Assembly: GCA_011365025.1 (NCBI GenBank)
Contig: RDOF01000001.1
Span: forward strand, 1 to 64,000
Origin: Candidatus Thorarchaeota archaeon
Lineage (GTDB): Archaea > Asgardarchaeota > Thorarchaeia > Thorarchaeales > Thorarchaeaceae
DNA length: 64,000 nucleotides
Direction: 5' to 3'
Below, piece by piece: positions 52,015 through 59,468 of this stretch; positions within the stretch are counted from its first letter, which is position 1, and each line of letters begins with the position of its first letter. The notes beneath the pieces were generated by a model, which ran no database searches, was not told where the DNA came from, and saw nothing but the letters and a program-made list of their open reading frames with translations. The translations under genes were made by a program, and so were the position numbers.

Positions 52015-52824
52015 ATGGCAGTGCGGTTCATACTAATTCTCGTGAAAATCGTATACCATCCCCTCATGCTACAACCGTACGATAGTACTCCAGCTGGAGC
52101 CCCAGGTAGACTTGAGAGCGCTGTTGAGATGCTTAGTAAAACCCCTGGATATGAGTTTCTTACACCGGAACCAGCTACTGATGAACAGATACTTCGTGCG
52201 CATGGCCAGAATCACTTAGAGAGTGTGAAAAGCGATAGTGATTTCATGAGAGGCGGTCTGCTCTATGAGATGGCATCTCTTGCAGCAGGAGGTGCCATTC
52301 TTACCGGACATATTGCAGCTAAAGGGGAGCCGGCTTTTGGTCTGATTCGTCCCCCCGGGCATCATGCGTCACGCAATAGCTACTGGGGATTCTGTTATCA
52401 TAACAATATTGCCATCTCACTGTTGGACCTAGAAGAGCAGGGGATTATCAAATCGGCATTCATTCTTGACTTCGATCTTCACACTGGAGATGGGAATATT
52501 GACATCCTCGGTGATAGGGCGGGATATGTCATCTTGAACCCACGAAGTCAACGAGACAATGCGTATCTTGCGGAAGTTCGGGAGGCCTTAGATGCTGCAC
52601 CCGATGTAGACATCATGGTAGCTTCTGCAGGGTTTGATCAGTACGAGGATGACTGGGGAGGAAACCTATCGACACACGCGTTCCGAGAGATTGGCAGGAT
52701 GATGAATGACTTTGCCAAAGAAAGATGTGAAGGGCGATGTTACGGTCTTCTTGAGGGGGGGTACAACTTTCAGGACCTCGGAAAGAATGTTCATGCATTT
52801 TGCGAAGGTCTACAGGGCAAGTAG
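52015..52824 (+). CDS. HDAC-superfamily deacetylase (acetoin utilisation/class II-like)
   Basis: Up to 269 residues. RPPGHHASRNSYWGFCYHNNIAI, DFDLHTGDGNIDIL, the GFDQYEDDWGG loop and LEGGYN hold the zinc ligands and the catalytic HH pair of arginase-fold deacetylases. Targets could be acetyl-lysine on proteins such as Alba, or small acetylamines. The family N-terminus (KIVYHP) suggests a start at GTG 52042. It stands alone after the L12 terminator. Confidence 0.85.
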   Translation: MAVRFILILVKIVYHPLMLQPYDSTPAGAPGRLESAVEMLSKTPGYEFLTPEPATDEQILRAHGQNHLESVKSDSDFMRGGLLYEMASLAAGGAILTGHIAAKGEPAFGLIRPPGHHASRNSYWGFCYHNNIAISLLDLEEQGIIKSAFILDFDLHTGDGNIDILGDRAGYVILNPRSQRDNAYLAEVREALDAAPDVDIMVASAGFDQYEDDWGGNLSTHAFREIGRMMNDFAKERCEGRCYGLLEGGYNFQDLGKNVHAFCEGLQGK

Positions 52825-52944
52825 CAAGGATGTCTAGGCGACGCTTTGCAGGTTTTCCTCAGGAGTTTATATTGCGTACTGGTTGATGAATTTGTGGTGT
52901 GGAATTTGCAGTCAGGCCTGCTTCTTAGTCCATTGACAGACTTC

Positions 52945-53154
52945 ATGAATATGATATCTGTATACTTCATGGAAATCTGGGACTTCCTAATCTTCATTGG
53001 CCGAATATCAGGCGTAATTGTTGTCCTTGTTGGAGCTATTCTTTGGTTCACAGAGGTCAACTCCAAGAGAGGGAAGGGATTGGTTGCCAGTGGAATACTT
53101 CTGTCAATAGTCATTCAGTACTTTGTGATGTACCCACCAGCTTTCGTTCTTTAA
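52945..53154 (+). CDS. Small two-TM membrane protein
   Basis: 69 residues from ATG 52945; the frame is open back to 52846. A TATA-like TTTATATTG at 52866 would give a transcript start near 52894, so GTGs at 52894/52897 are possible leaderless starts. Two membrane helices with a positively charged loop NSKRGKG between them. Not recognised. Confidence 0.5.
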   Translation: MNMISVYFMEIWDFLIFIGRISGVIVVLVGAILWFTEVNSKRGKGLVASGILLSIVIQYFVMYPPAFVL

Positions 53155-53249
53155 GCCCTCAGCAGCTAGTAAATACTGGGCACCTTATATTGTAAGGCTC
53201 GAAAGTTAAGTTAGATAACTAGTCTTTCTTGGTTTCACACACCCATCTC

Positions 53250-53337
53250 GCCCGGGGCTATCTCATTTAACCCCGGGCCCCTACTTCCATTTCCTCAATG
53301 TGCAAAATGCCCAGTAATGCTGGGCAAAACCATTTTG
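53250..53337 (+). ncRNA. Two strong hairpins with own promoter-like box, candidate small RNA or terminator
   Basis: GCCCGGGG (53250-53257) pairs perfectly with CCCCGGGC (53271-53278). A second element has GCCCAG/CTGGGC (53309-53325) nested in CAAAATG/CATTTTG. A TATA-like TTATATT at 53185-53191 sits about 65 bases upstream. It may be a short RNA, or the terminator of the preceding gene. No C/D or H/ACA boxes seen. Confidence 0.35.
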
Positions 53338-53401
53338 AATCAAGAAGTGCAACTGTATAACGAAGGGTCTATAAGCATAAGGAAGGCCACTCGGATTTCA
53401 G

Positions 53402-53510
53402 GGGCCCGTTGCCTAGTATGGACCATACAGGATCTCTCCTGTCTGGGCACAAATAGGGCGCTAGCCTTCTAAGTTAGAGGTCGCCGGTTCAAATCCGGCC
53501 GGGCCCGCCA
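53402..53510 (+). tRNA. tRNA-Arg(TCT) with a D-loop intron
   Basis: Acceptor GGGCCCG/CGGGCCC, anticodon stem CTAGC/GTTAG with loop CTTCTAA (anticodon TCT), T-arm GCCGG-TTCAAAT-CCGGC, discriminator G and CCA. The D-arm GCCT...GGGC is split by about 31 bases (53423-53453) containing an ACAGGA/TCCTGT hairpin; removal leaves a normal D-loop. A TATA-like CTATAAG lies 30 bases upstream. Confidence 0.9.
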
Positions 53511-53537
53511 TAAAACAAGCCCGACACTCGATTATCT

Positions 53538-55253
53538 CTACCCAAAGTGCAGTGATTGCCTTAGCCACTTCGGAATACCAATATCGATGAGCCCCTCAAT
53601 ATCATGATAGTTGCGGAGGTTAGATGCTGATTTTAGGCGAGCTGCTCGTTTTGCGCCAAATCCCGGAATTGTCTTCCATTGCGCCATGGAGGCCAGACTT
53701 GGCCTTAGGGGAAAAGGAAGAACTGTAACGGACCTAGGACCATGGTCAACAACAAAGACCTCCCTACGATCTCCGAGTCCTTGTCCCTCGGGCATATAGC
53801 AAAGCAGAGGGTAGGACCCGAGTGGCCTTAGAAGCAGAAAATTACCCTCCCTTCTCTCAACAAAGACATGCTTTATGATAGTGCCAGAAGGGGCAACACG
53901 CCGAAGCATTTCAACATCAATTGCTTCACGAATCTTCGTCTTATGGCGAATGAATTCGTGCCGCTTTATTGCGGATTTTGTCTTGGAATTTGTTCTTGTC
54001 CCTGGAAATCCAATGACCTGTCTGATGTTAATCCTGCGGAGAACAAGCCCTTCAGCAAGAACTCGTTCGAGAAACGCCAGATTCAGGTCTAGTGTTCTCT
54101 TACTCTCTCCCGGAAGCCCATATAGCAGGTTTATTCCTGGGAGGAGATGTGGAAGCTCTCTTGGAGGACGATCGCCTCCAACGTCATTGAGTATCTGAAT
54201 GGCTTTCAGTACTTGGTCCTCGTCAGCCTTGAGATTATTCTTTTTTCGTACCTCTGGATCGAGTGATTCGACTCCTAGTGCGGCAACATCACCTGTAGTG
54301 TGGTATTTTACAATGGTCTTTGCGATCGCACGGCTTTCCTCTGGATACCTGGCAAGCGTACCGGGATTCACATTGTCGATGTGGAGAACAAGCAATTCAG
54401 GCGCCGCTTGGCGTATCCTTGAGAATAGGTCTTCAATCTTTGCCGGTGAAGGACGTGGGAACTCCTCTTCGCCAATCTCGGGAGAACCATAGGTGAAGAG
54501 ATCAGCTTGATTTCCGACCCTAAAAGCCCGAATGTTATTTTCGTAGAGGGCCTGCACTTCCGCAGCAATATCAACTGCCGCTCTTTGTTTCGGATGCCCA
54601 TATAGTGGCTCGGTGCAAAATGAACAGCCGCCGGACAAATAGCGGGGACAGCCACGGTAAGTTTCAATCTCGCATATTACAGACCCAGAAGTGTGCCCCG
54701 GATGCTGTACGACGAGATTGGCCCCACGTACTGCAAATGCCCTGATTTCATCGGGGCTTTGACGAGAGAGTGACAAGTCAACATCGGAGGGGACCCAGCC
54801 GGTTCTTGCCATTTCTGATAGAACTATTTCAGCATCCCCAGCCACAATGAAGTCAAAGGGTGGACTGAGCAAATCTGGAGCTAGCGCAAGCTTTCCTCCT
54901 TCAAGACCGCATCCAAATCGAGCCCACGGTCCCACTAGCAATTTGGGAATCTGAAGGAGCCTATTATCAGAAAAGAAACGGCGTGCCTCATTGACAGAGA
55001 TTGGCGTGCCCCCGATGTACTTCCCAGGGACTATCATTCCTGCAATGAGAATCAGCATGTCTGCTGTAGCCCATACGCGCTGTGGATCTTCCATACCCCG
55101 AATCTGGTCAATTGTCTGGTAGAGTATCTCAGTCTTGGGGGAGTTTGTCCATATTGAACCGGCAATATATCGGGGATAGGGACTGATGTAGGGAGGTACT
55201 CCTAGGCAGGTAGGTTCATCAACATAACCATCAACTAGGACGACCCGATCCAG
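53538..55253 (-). CDS. Radical SAM protein with C-terminal helix-hairpin-helix, apparent CTG start
   Basis: 571 residues if it begins at the CTG (55253-55251) right after the ThiL stop. The stretch before the first ATG (55094) reads RVVLVDGYVDEPTCLGVPPY and ISPYPRYIAGSIWTNSPKTE, which looks like a real N-terminal domain. CPRYLSGGCSFC is the 4Fe-4S site, and KTIPGFGAKRAARLKSASN near the end is a helix-hairpin-helix. This is the MJ1487-like radical SAM group; reaction unknown. A GGGAG lies upstream of the CTG. Confidence 0.8.
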   Translation of the reverse strand: MDRVVLVDGYVDEPTCLGVPPYISPYPRYIAGSIWTNSPKTEILYQTIDQIRGMEDPQRVWATADMLILIAGMIVPGKYIGGTPISVNEARRFFSDNRLLQIPKLLVGPWARFGCGLEGGKLALAPDLLSPPFDFIVAGDAEIVLSEMARTGWVPSDVDLSLSRQSPDEIRAFAVRGANLVVQHPGHTSGSVICEIETYRGCPRYLSGGCSFCTEPLYGHPKQRAAVDIAAEVQALYENNIRAFRVGNQADLFTYGSPEIGEEEFPRPSPAKIEDLFSRIRQAAPELLVLHIDNVNPGTLARYPEESRAIAKTIVKYHTTGDVAALGVESLDPEVRKKNNLKADEDQVLKAIQILNDVGGDRPPRELPHLLPGINLLYGLPGESKRTLDLNLAFLERVLAEGLVLRRINIRQVIGFPGTRTNSKTKSAIKRHEFIRHKTKIREAIDVEMLRRVAPSGTIIKHVFVERREGNFLLLRPLGSYPLLCYMPEGQGLGDRREVFVVDHGPRSVTVLPFPLRPSLASMAQWKTIPGFGAKRAARLKSASNLRNYHDIEGLIDIGIPKWLRQSLHFG

Positions 55254-56246
55254 TTATTCCCACTCCCGGAAGTTGTCATACCCGTTTGGTGGTACTTCAA
55301 GGAATCCTTCTGATGTTTCGAGGACAACTCCTTGACCTGCTTTTGTGTAGCCAATCTCTTTCAAGGGAATGTGTAGATTTCCTGCAATTTCGAGTGCCTT
55401 ATCCCATTTGTCAGATGGAACTGTGATTACCAAGATGAACTCCTCGCCCCCTTCAAACACCATACGTCGCTCAGTAATGTACAGATTTCTGGAGAAGTAT
55501 ACAACGCCTTCAGCTGCAGGCAATGTTTCGATGACAAAAGCAAGGTCACTCTGAGAGGCCATTGTGTTAAGGGTTATTCCAAGCCCATCACTACTATCCA
55601 TGGAGGAAGTCACAGCGCCCTCTTCAGCTAAGGCTGGTATCAGCCCAAATGTGATTTCCGGCTTGTATGCAGCTGCGATGGCCTGTCTCCTAAATGCCTC
55701 TTCAGCCTCCTCACCCTTCAATAATATTTCATAAGCAGCGGAAGTAAGCCCGAAGTCGCCAGTCACTGCTATGACATCGCCTTCTCTTGCACCACCACGA
55801 GTAATGATTCCAGCAGGTGGAGCCACGCCTACTGCAACCCCAGTAAGAACAGTGTCATTTGAAGCCCCCAAGTCCCCGCCCATGAAGGGTATTCCTTTTT
55901 TCATGCAATACTGAGAGAATCCTCGTATCAGTTCCTGTGTGGCAATGACATCATAATCATGCGGAACGCAAAGAGAGAGCATGGTCGCCATGGGGGTACC
56001 TCCTTTCGCGATAATGTCGCTTAATGCCATGACAGCAGTCTTTCTGCCAACCTGGGCTTCAGTCATCCCAGGAAGCCAATCAGTCGTGCCTACGAAAGTA
56101 TCAACATTCACAAGGATGTGTTGATTCTTTGATAGTGGCACATCTGATGCATCATCATCAAAACCAAGCTTCGCTCCCTCCGGTACTGTAATCATATGCT
56201 CGATGGTCTTCAGGAAGTTGCGCTCGCCCAACTCGCCGGTCTTCAT
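55254..56246 (-). CDS. thiL: Thiamine-monophosphate kinase
   Basis: About 330 residues from ATG 56246 (AGAGGTTT upstream). GFDDDASDV, LVNVDTFVGTTDWLPGM, RKTAVMALSDIIAKGGTP and MDSSDGLG match ThiL, which phosphorylates thiamine monophosphate to the coenzyme. The downstream radical SAM gene starts on the next base after its stop. Confidence 0.88.
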   Translation of the reverse strand: MKTGELGERNFLKTIEHMITVPEGAKLGFDDDASDVPLSKNQHILVNVDTFVGTTDWLPGMTEAQVGRKTAVMALSDIIAKGGTPMATMLSLCVPHDYDVIATQELIRGFSQYCMKKGIPFMGGDLGASNDTVLTGVAVGVAPPAGIITRGGAREGDVIAVTGDFGLTSAAYEILLKGEEAEEAFRRQAIAAAYKPEITFGLIPALAEEGAVTSSMDSSDGLGITLNTMASQSDLAFVIETLPAAEGVVYFSRNLYITERRMVFEGGEEFILVITVPSDKWDKALEIAGNLHIPLKEIGYTKAGQGVVLETSEGFLEVPPNGYDNFREWE

Positions 56247-56325
56247 TGGGAAACCTCTAACGCATGACATTATGGTTTCATGATAAACTTTTATAACGAT
56301 TCAAAAAGCAATCCGCTCCAGTCAA

Positions 56326-56402
56326 GCCCCGGTGGCTAAGTGGTCTAAGGCGACAGCTTCGTAAGCTGGTGATCGGGGGTTCAAATCCCCCTCGGGGCTC
56401 CA
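56326..56402 (+). tRNA. tRNA-Thr(CGT), no intron
   Basis: Acceptor GCCCCGG/TCGGGGC, anticodon loop TTCGTAA (anticodon CGT), T-arm GGGGG-TTCAAAT-CCCCC, discriminator T as expected for archaeal threonine tRNA, and CCA. The first anticodon-stem pair is A-G. A TTTTATAAC box lies about 35 bases upstream. Confidence 0.93.
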
Positions 56403-56496
56403 TTTCTTCTTTGTGCGGTATATCTAGGTTTGCAGGATTGGAAACCTTGCTCTCTGTGCCAAAATGATATAACTCCCTGACGCCCGTAAGCTGTGT

Positions 56497-56778
56497 ATGG
56501 CACTCATAGAATCATTCACAAAGAAGACAGCAAAGGAGATTGGCGAGAAGCTTGGCATAAAGTGGGATGAGTTTGATGTGGAGCAATTTCGAAAGGGGAT
56601 GGACGTCGAATTGGAACATGGACGACGCAACCAACTTACAAACGTGACTGACGACGATGCACTGATGACGGGTAAGATTGCCTTGGCCCACCTCACCGAG
56701 TTTCCTGATTACTATGACAGGCTCGATAAGCTTGAGGAGGAGGCAAAGGTCTTCTGGAAGAGCAGGGAGCCGAGCTGA
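56497..56778 (+). CDS. DUF5661 family protein
   Basis: 93 residues. TAKEIGEKLGIKWDEFDVEQF, ELEHGRRNQLTNVTDDD and GKIALAHLTEFPDYYDRL match DUF5661, small soluble proteins found in bacteria and archaea, with no known role. Starts at ATG 56497. Confidence 0.82.
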   Translation: MALIESFTKKTAKEIGEKLGIKWDEFDVEQFRKGMDVELEHGRRNQLTNVTDDDALMTGKIALAHLTEFPDYYDRLDKLEEEAKVFWKSREPS

Positions 56779-56840
56779 ACTGAGAGACCCCGATGTTACA
56801 TGGCTTTATCCGTTCTAACCAATTGATTGGCCAATCCATG

Positions 56841-57059
56841 TCATTTGTCCCACATCTTTGAGCCCTCGAAGTATCTAAGAATTCTGCATTCTTTGCATCG
56901 ATAAGCTCGAATGCAGCCATTTCGGAACACGGGTTGAACATCCCTAGTGAGAGGAATCCCGGATGGTATCAATCTTGGAACCGTTCTATTCTAGTAGATA
57001 CCTTCTCTGGCAGTGAGATACCCCCTCTCCATCGTTTTCCCACATTCAGGGCAGACCAT
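56841..57059 (-). pseudogene. DUF6487-like zinc ribbon protein interrupted by an in-frame TAG
   Basis: From ATG 57059 the frame reads MVCPECGKTMERGYLTAREG and IY, then TAG (56991-56993), then continues open as NRTVPRLIPSG, ... NGCIRAYRCKECRILRYFEG to a TGA at 56841. Both cysteine pairs (CPEC, CKEC) and the GYL...GIxW pattern of DUF6487 are kept across the stop, and tryptophan (TGG) is expected at the TAG. A recent nonsense mutation, a sequence error or readthrough are all possible. Confidence 0.55.
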
Positions 57060-57216
57060 GGCTTCGGTCAACTTTGTCTTGATCCTCCAACAATAGGTTT
57101 CTTCCAGCTTTCTCTTCTTCATTTGGGCTTTATCAACCTTCAATTTTCTTGTGCAGCCTCCCACAACTTTATACGACATCAAATGAGAAGTTAACTTCCA
57201 CGAGGTGAAATTTGAA

Positions 57217-57303
57217 ATGAAAAATAACAATGATACAAGAAAGGCCCCTAATAGGCCTAACAAGCCAGCTTTGTTCGAATGGCTTGCTGGAACTACTAGG
57301 TAA
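57217..57303 (+). CDS. Candidate 28-residue peptide
   Basis: ATG at 57217 follows GAGGTGAAATTTGAA, a good ribosome site, and a TATA-like CTTTATACG lies about 50 bases upstream. The peptide is basic at the N-terminus and ends PALFEWLAGTTR before tandem stops TAA-TAG. Short enough to be chance, but all signals of expression are present. Confidence 0.4.
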   Translation: MKNNNDTRKAPNRPNKPALFEWLAGTTR

Positions 57304-57469
57304 TAGTAATTCACTGAAAGACAGACGGATTGTCACCTGATGGTGGCTCCTTCTGTTCAAAGCAATTCTCTCGTTTTCGATTCATAAATTCAGAATATCA
57401 GATAGAAATCCTTATCACTTGTAGGAAGTCGTTTTGTGACCAACCCACTGGGTGCGAACATCCACAAGT

Positions 57470-57589
57470 GCGGAGGTTGCCAAGCCTGGCCAAAGGCGCT
57501 AGGTTGAGGGCCTAGTCTCGTAGGAGTTCGCGAGACTCCGAGTAATTCGTAGACTCGGGGCGCGTATTCAAATCTCGCCCTCCGCACCA
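57470..57589 (+). tRNA. tRNA-Leu(GAG) with a T-arm intron
   Basis: Acceptor GCGGAGG/CCTCCGC, anticodon stem CTAGG/CCTAG with loop TTGAGGG (anticodon GAG), class II variable arm TCTC-GTAG-GAGT, discriminator A and CCA. T-stem GCGAG/CTCGC and loop TTCAAAT are separated by 32 bases (57535-57566) that contain a CCGAGT/ACTCGG hairpin. Confidence 0.88.
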
Positions 57590-57652
57590 TCTTCTTTTGA
57601 TGCAGTATGATACTTCGTCCAATGGAATCACAGTGCGTTCTCTTTCTAGTTC

Positions 57653-58384
57653 CTAGTCGAATAGTCGCGCATTTATTTCAGTAGCATAAAGTGTAATATC
57701 AACATCTTCTGAAGAGGAGTCGGTTTCGTACTCCCCTGGCAAGGAAGTAGAATACCACCCAACGTTCTCCAGAATGTTGATGCTAGAACCCCCCATGTAT
57801 ATTCGGCCCACAAGATCATCTTGAAGGTTAACATAGATGTCACAGACATCAATACCGCCTTCACCAAGTATGTACTCGCCTCTAATGTATGATGCTGACT
57901 CAGCTATGTTGAATGTCAATTCACCGCTTGCATAGTAATAAAGCCCCGTGGCAATTCGTGCTCCATTTGCAATGAAGATTGAGGAATCAAGATTCGTGCA
58001 ACCTCTAGCAACGATAATGGTGTAATCACGACTCGTTGCAAGAACGATGTCTAGGGATTTGATGCGAGCCAGTCCCTCAAATTGAATACGGTTGGGGTCA
58101 CTAAGCAAATCAAAATCGAAAGCTGATGAAGCAGTTGCAGGTTCATAAAGAACCACATCAATTGAGCAGAGGTGCGTTCCGGATTCGAATTTTATTGTCA
58201 AATTAGTGTCTTCAAGATTAGTCAGTGCAAGAGTCACAGCACCTGATTCAAGAGCGGAAGAGGATTCGCGAATCTGAAATTCAGTTGACTCCTGTTGACT
58301 CGGGCCTATTACAGAAATGTATAGCAGAGAACCGGCCAGTAGCAAAGTGACTATCAAAACCAGTATCTTTCTCTTCATACCCAT
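57653..58384 (-). CDS. Secreted or membrane-tethered protein, unknown function
   Basis: 243 residues. A signal anchor (ILVLIVTLLLAGSLLYISVI) is followed by a beta-rich extracellular part with repeated hydrophobic strands and two cysteine pairs or singles (HLCSI, RGCTN, DVCDI). No family recognised. ATG 58384 or 58378. Confidence 0.6.
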   Translation of the reverse strand: MGMKRKILVLIVTLLLAGSLLYISVIGPSQQESTEFQIRESSSALESGAVTLALTNLEDTNLTIKFESGTHLCSIDVVLYEPATASSAFDFDLLSDPNRIQFEGLARIKSLDIVLATSRDYTIIVARGCTNLDSSIFIANGARIATGLYYYASGELTFNIAESASYIRGEYILGEGGIDVCDIYVNLQDDLVGRIYMGGSSINILENVGWYSTSLPGEYETDSSSEDVDITLYATEINARLFD

Positions 58385-58686
58385 ACCCTCTTGATGTTCC
58401 GGAAGCAGTACTCCCTAAAATAAGTTGTTGGTCAACTGACGTGGGTATCTAGCTCTGATTGCACCAATCCTTGGACAAAGGATAAGCTGCAGGCTCTTGT
58501 AATGTGTCAATCACTACTGGTTGCTGCTGAATCATGCTATCTTCAGTGAAGTAAGTCATTCCTGCACCCGTTATCAGGAGTAAATAGAGAAGCCCAAACA
58601 GATTTGATTTAGGCTGCTGTCTACTCTCTGGTGATACCTGTGCCCACCAATACACATGCACTTTAACCGTTTCAGGTTGCAGCTTC
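58385..58686. other. Gap between secreted protein and next gene, no supported gene
   Basis: An open minus-strand frame at 58449-58769 overlaps the better-supported gene at 58687 in another frame and has weak features (one possible membrane helix). I do not accept it. No RNA or repeat seen. Confidence 0.4.
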
Positions 58687-58983
58687 TCAAGACTGATCTG
58701 CAAAACGTCGGTTCCCGTTGAAAACCCTTTTTCGGTCCTTATCGTATTCAGCCCAGAGAATAATATCACGCCAATCCGTTAATGTGACATGTATGTGCCT
58801 TGCTAGGGAGGCTTCGTCGCCGGAGGCGAGTCGGAGAATGCACCGAAAGATACGCGGACTGGGGGTTTCCTTGTATACCTCAATGAAACGCATTCTGAAG
58901 TCCGTAAGGCTAGACTCTACAGCATCAGCTCTTTCTGGCCCAAAATCGGCGCGAATTCTTTTCCTAATATCTGGAGGAAGCAT
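58687..58983 (-). CDS. Small soluble protein, unknown function
   Basis: 98 residues from ATG 58983 (GGAGGAAGC directly upstream). Helical, with MLPPDIRKRIRADFG, SPRIFRCILRLASGDEASLA and DWRDIILWAEYDKDRKR. The WAEYDK block looks conserved-type. Its 5' leader is the structured region at 58990-59275 if transcription starts at the box near 59300. Confidence 0.6.
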   Translation of the reverse strand: MLPPDIRKRIRADFGPERADAVESSLTDFRMRFIEVYKETPSPRIFRCILRLASGDEASLARHIHVTLTDWRDIILWAEYDKDRKRVFNGNRRFADQS

Positions 58984-58989
58984 TTATGG

Positions 58990-59275
58990 GTCTATAGGAG
59001 TCCTACAGGGAAAGAAAAAGGCATGGGTTTCAAGAAACGCCGGATGGTTTGATTGGGTCCGCCCCGATACGGGGGAGGCAACCCGCATCATAGGAGCGGA
59101 CCCTTGGAGGGAGTTGTCTTCGGAAGCCTTCGGGTTTCAGCGAGCAGGAGGTTGGGGATGCAGGGCGTGGAAGGAATCAGCCACGACCAATTGGTGGGCG
59201 GATTGGACGACTAAGGCTCCGAAACTGCTGGATAAGGCCCCGCTCGAACCCAGTTCATTGCATTAGTCCTTACAA
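58990..59275 (-). ncRNA. Candidate structured RNA or long 5' leader
   Basis: This GC-rich stretch lacks a credible protein. GGGTCCGC (59055 region) pairs with GCGGACCC about 45 bases later, enclosing CCCC-GATA-CGGGG; CGTGG/CCACG forms another hairpin further on. On the minus strand a TATA-like CTTATATCA lies at about 59296-59304, and the small gene at 58687-58983 follows, so it may be a leader of that gene or an independent RNA. It does not match RNase P, SRP or 5S motifs that I know. Strand is uncertain. Confidence 0.4.
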
Positions 59276-59468
59276 GCAAGAGTCGTCTTGAGTTGATATA
59301 AGGCCATACTGACAATCTATTGCATCTTTGAGCGCTATAGCTGTAAAAGCCTAGCACAAACACCAAGTAATCATCGCGGGCATTCTGGTCTTGTATGCCG
59401 TGAACTTGCTAACGATAAGCTATAAAGGAGGCGCATAGACGAAGAAATGCAGAAAGGAGTGATACGAA

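Noticed and set aside
58449..58769. 106-codon minus-strand frame
   Set aside because: Overlaps the gene at 58687-58983 in another frame, which has a ribosome site and better protein character.
58718..59266. 182-codon plus-strand frame
   Set aside because: Runs antisense through a supported gene and then through a GC-rich structured region; protein looks random.
58990..59275. SRP RNA or RNase P RNA
   Set aside because: A GGAAGGAATCAGCC stretch recalls the SRP helix 8 motif, but the required pairing is absent, and no RNase P P4 core is visible.
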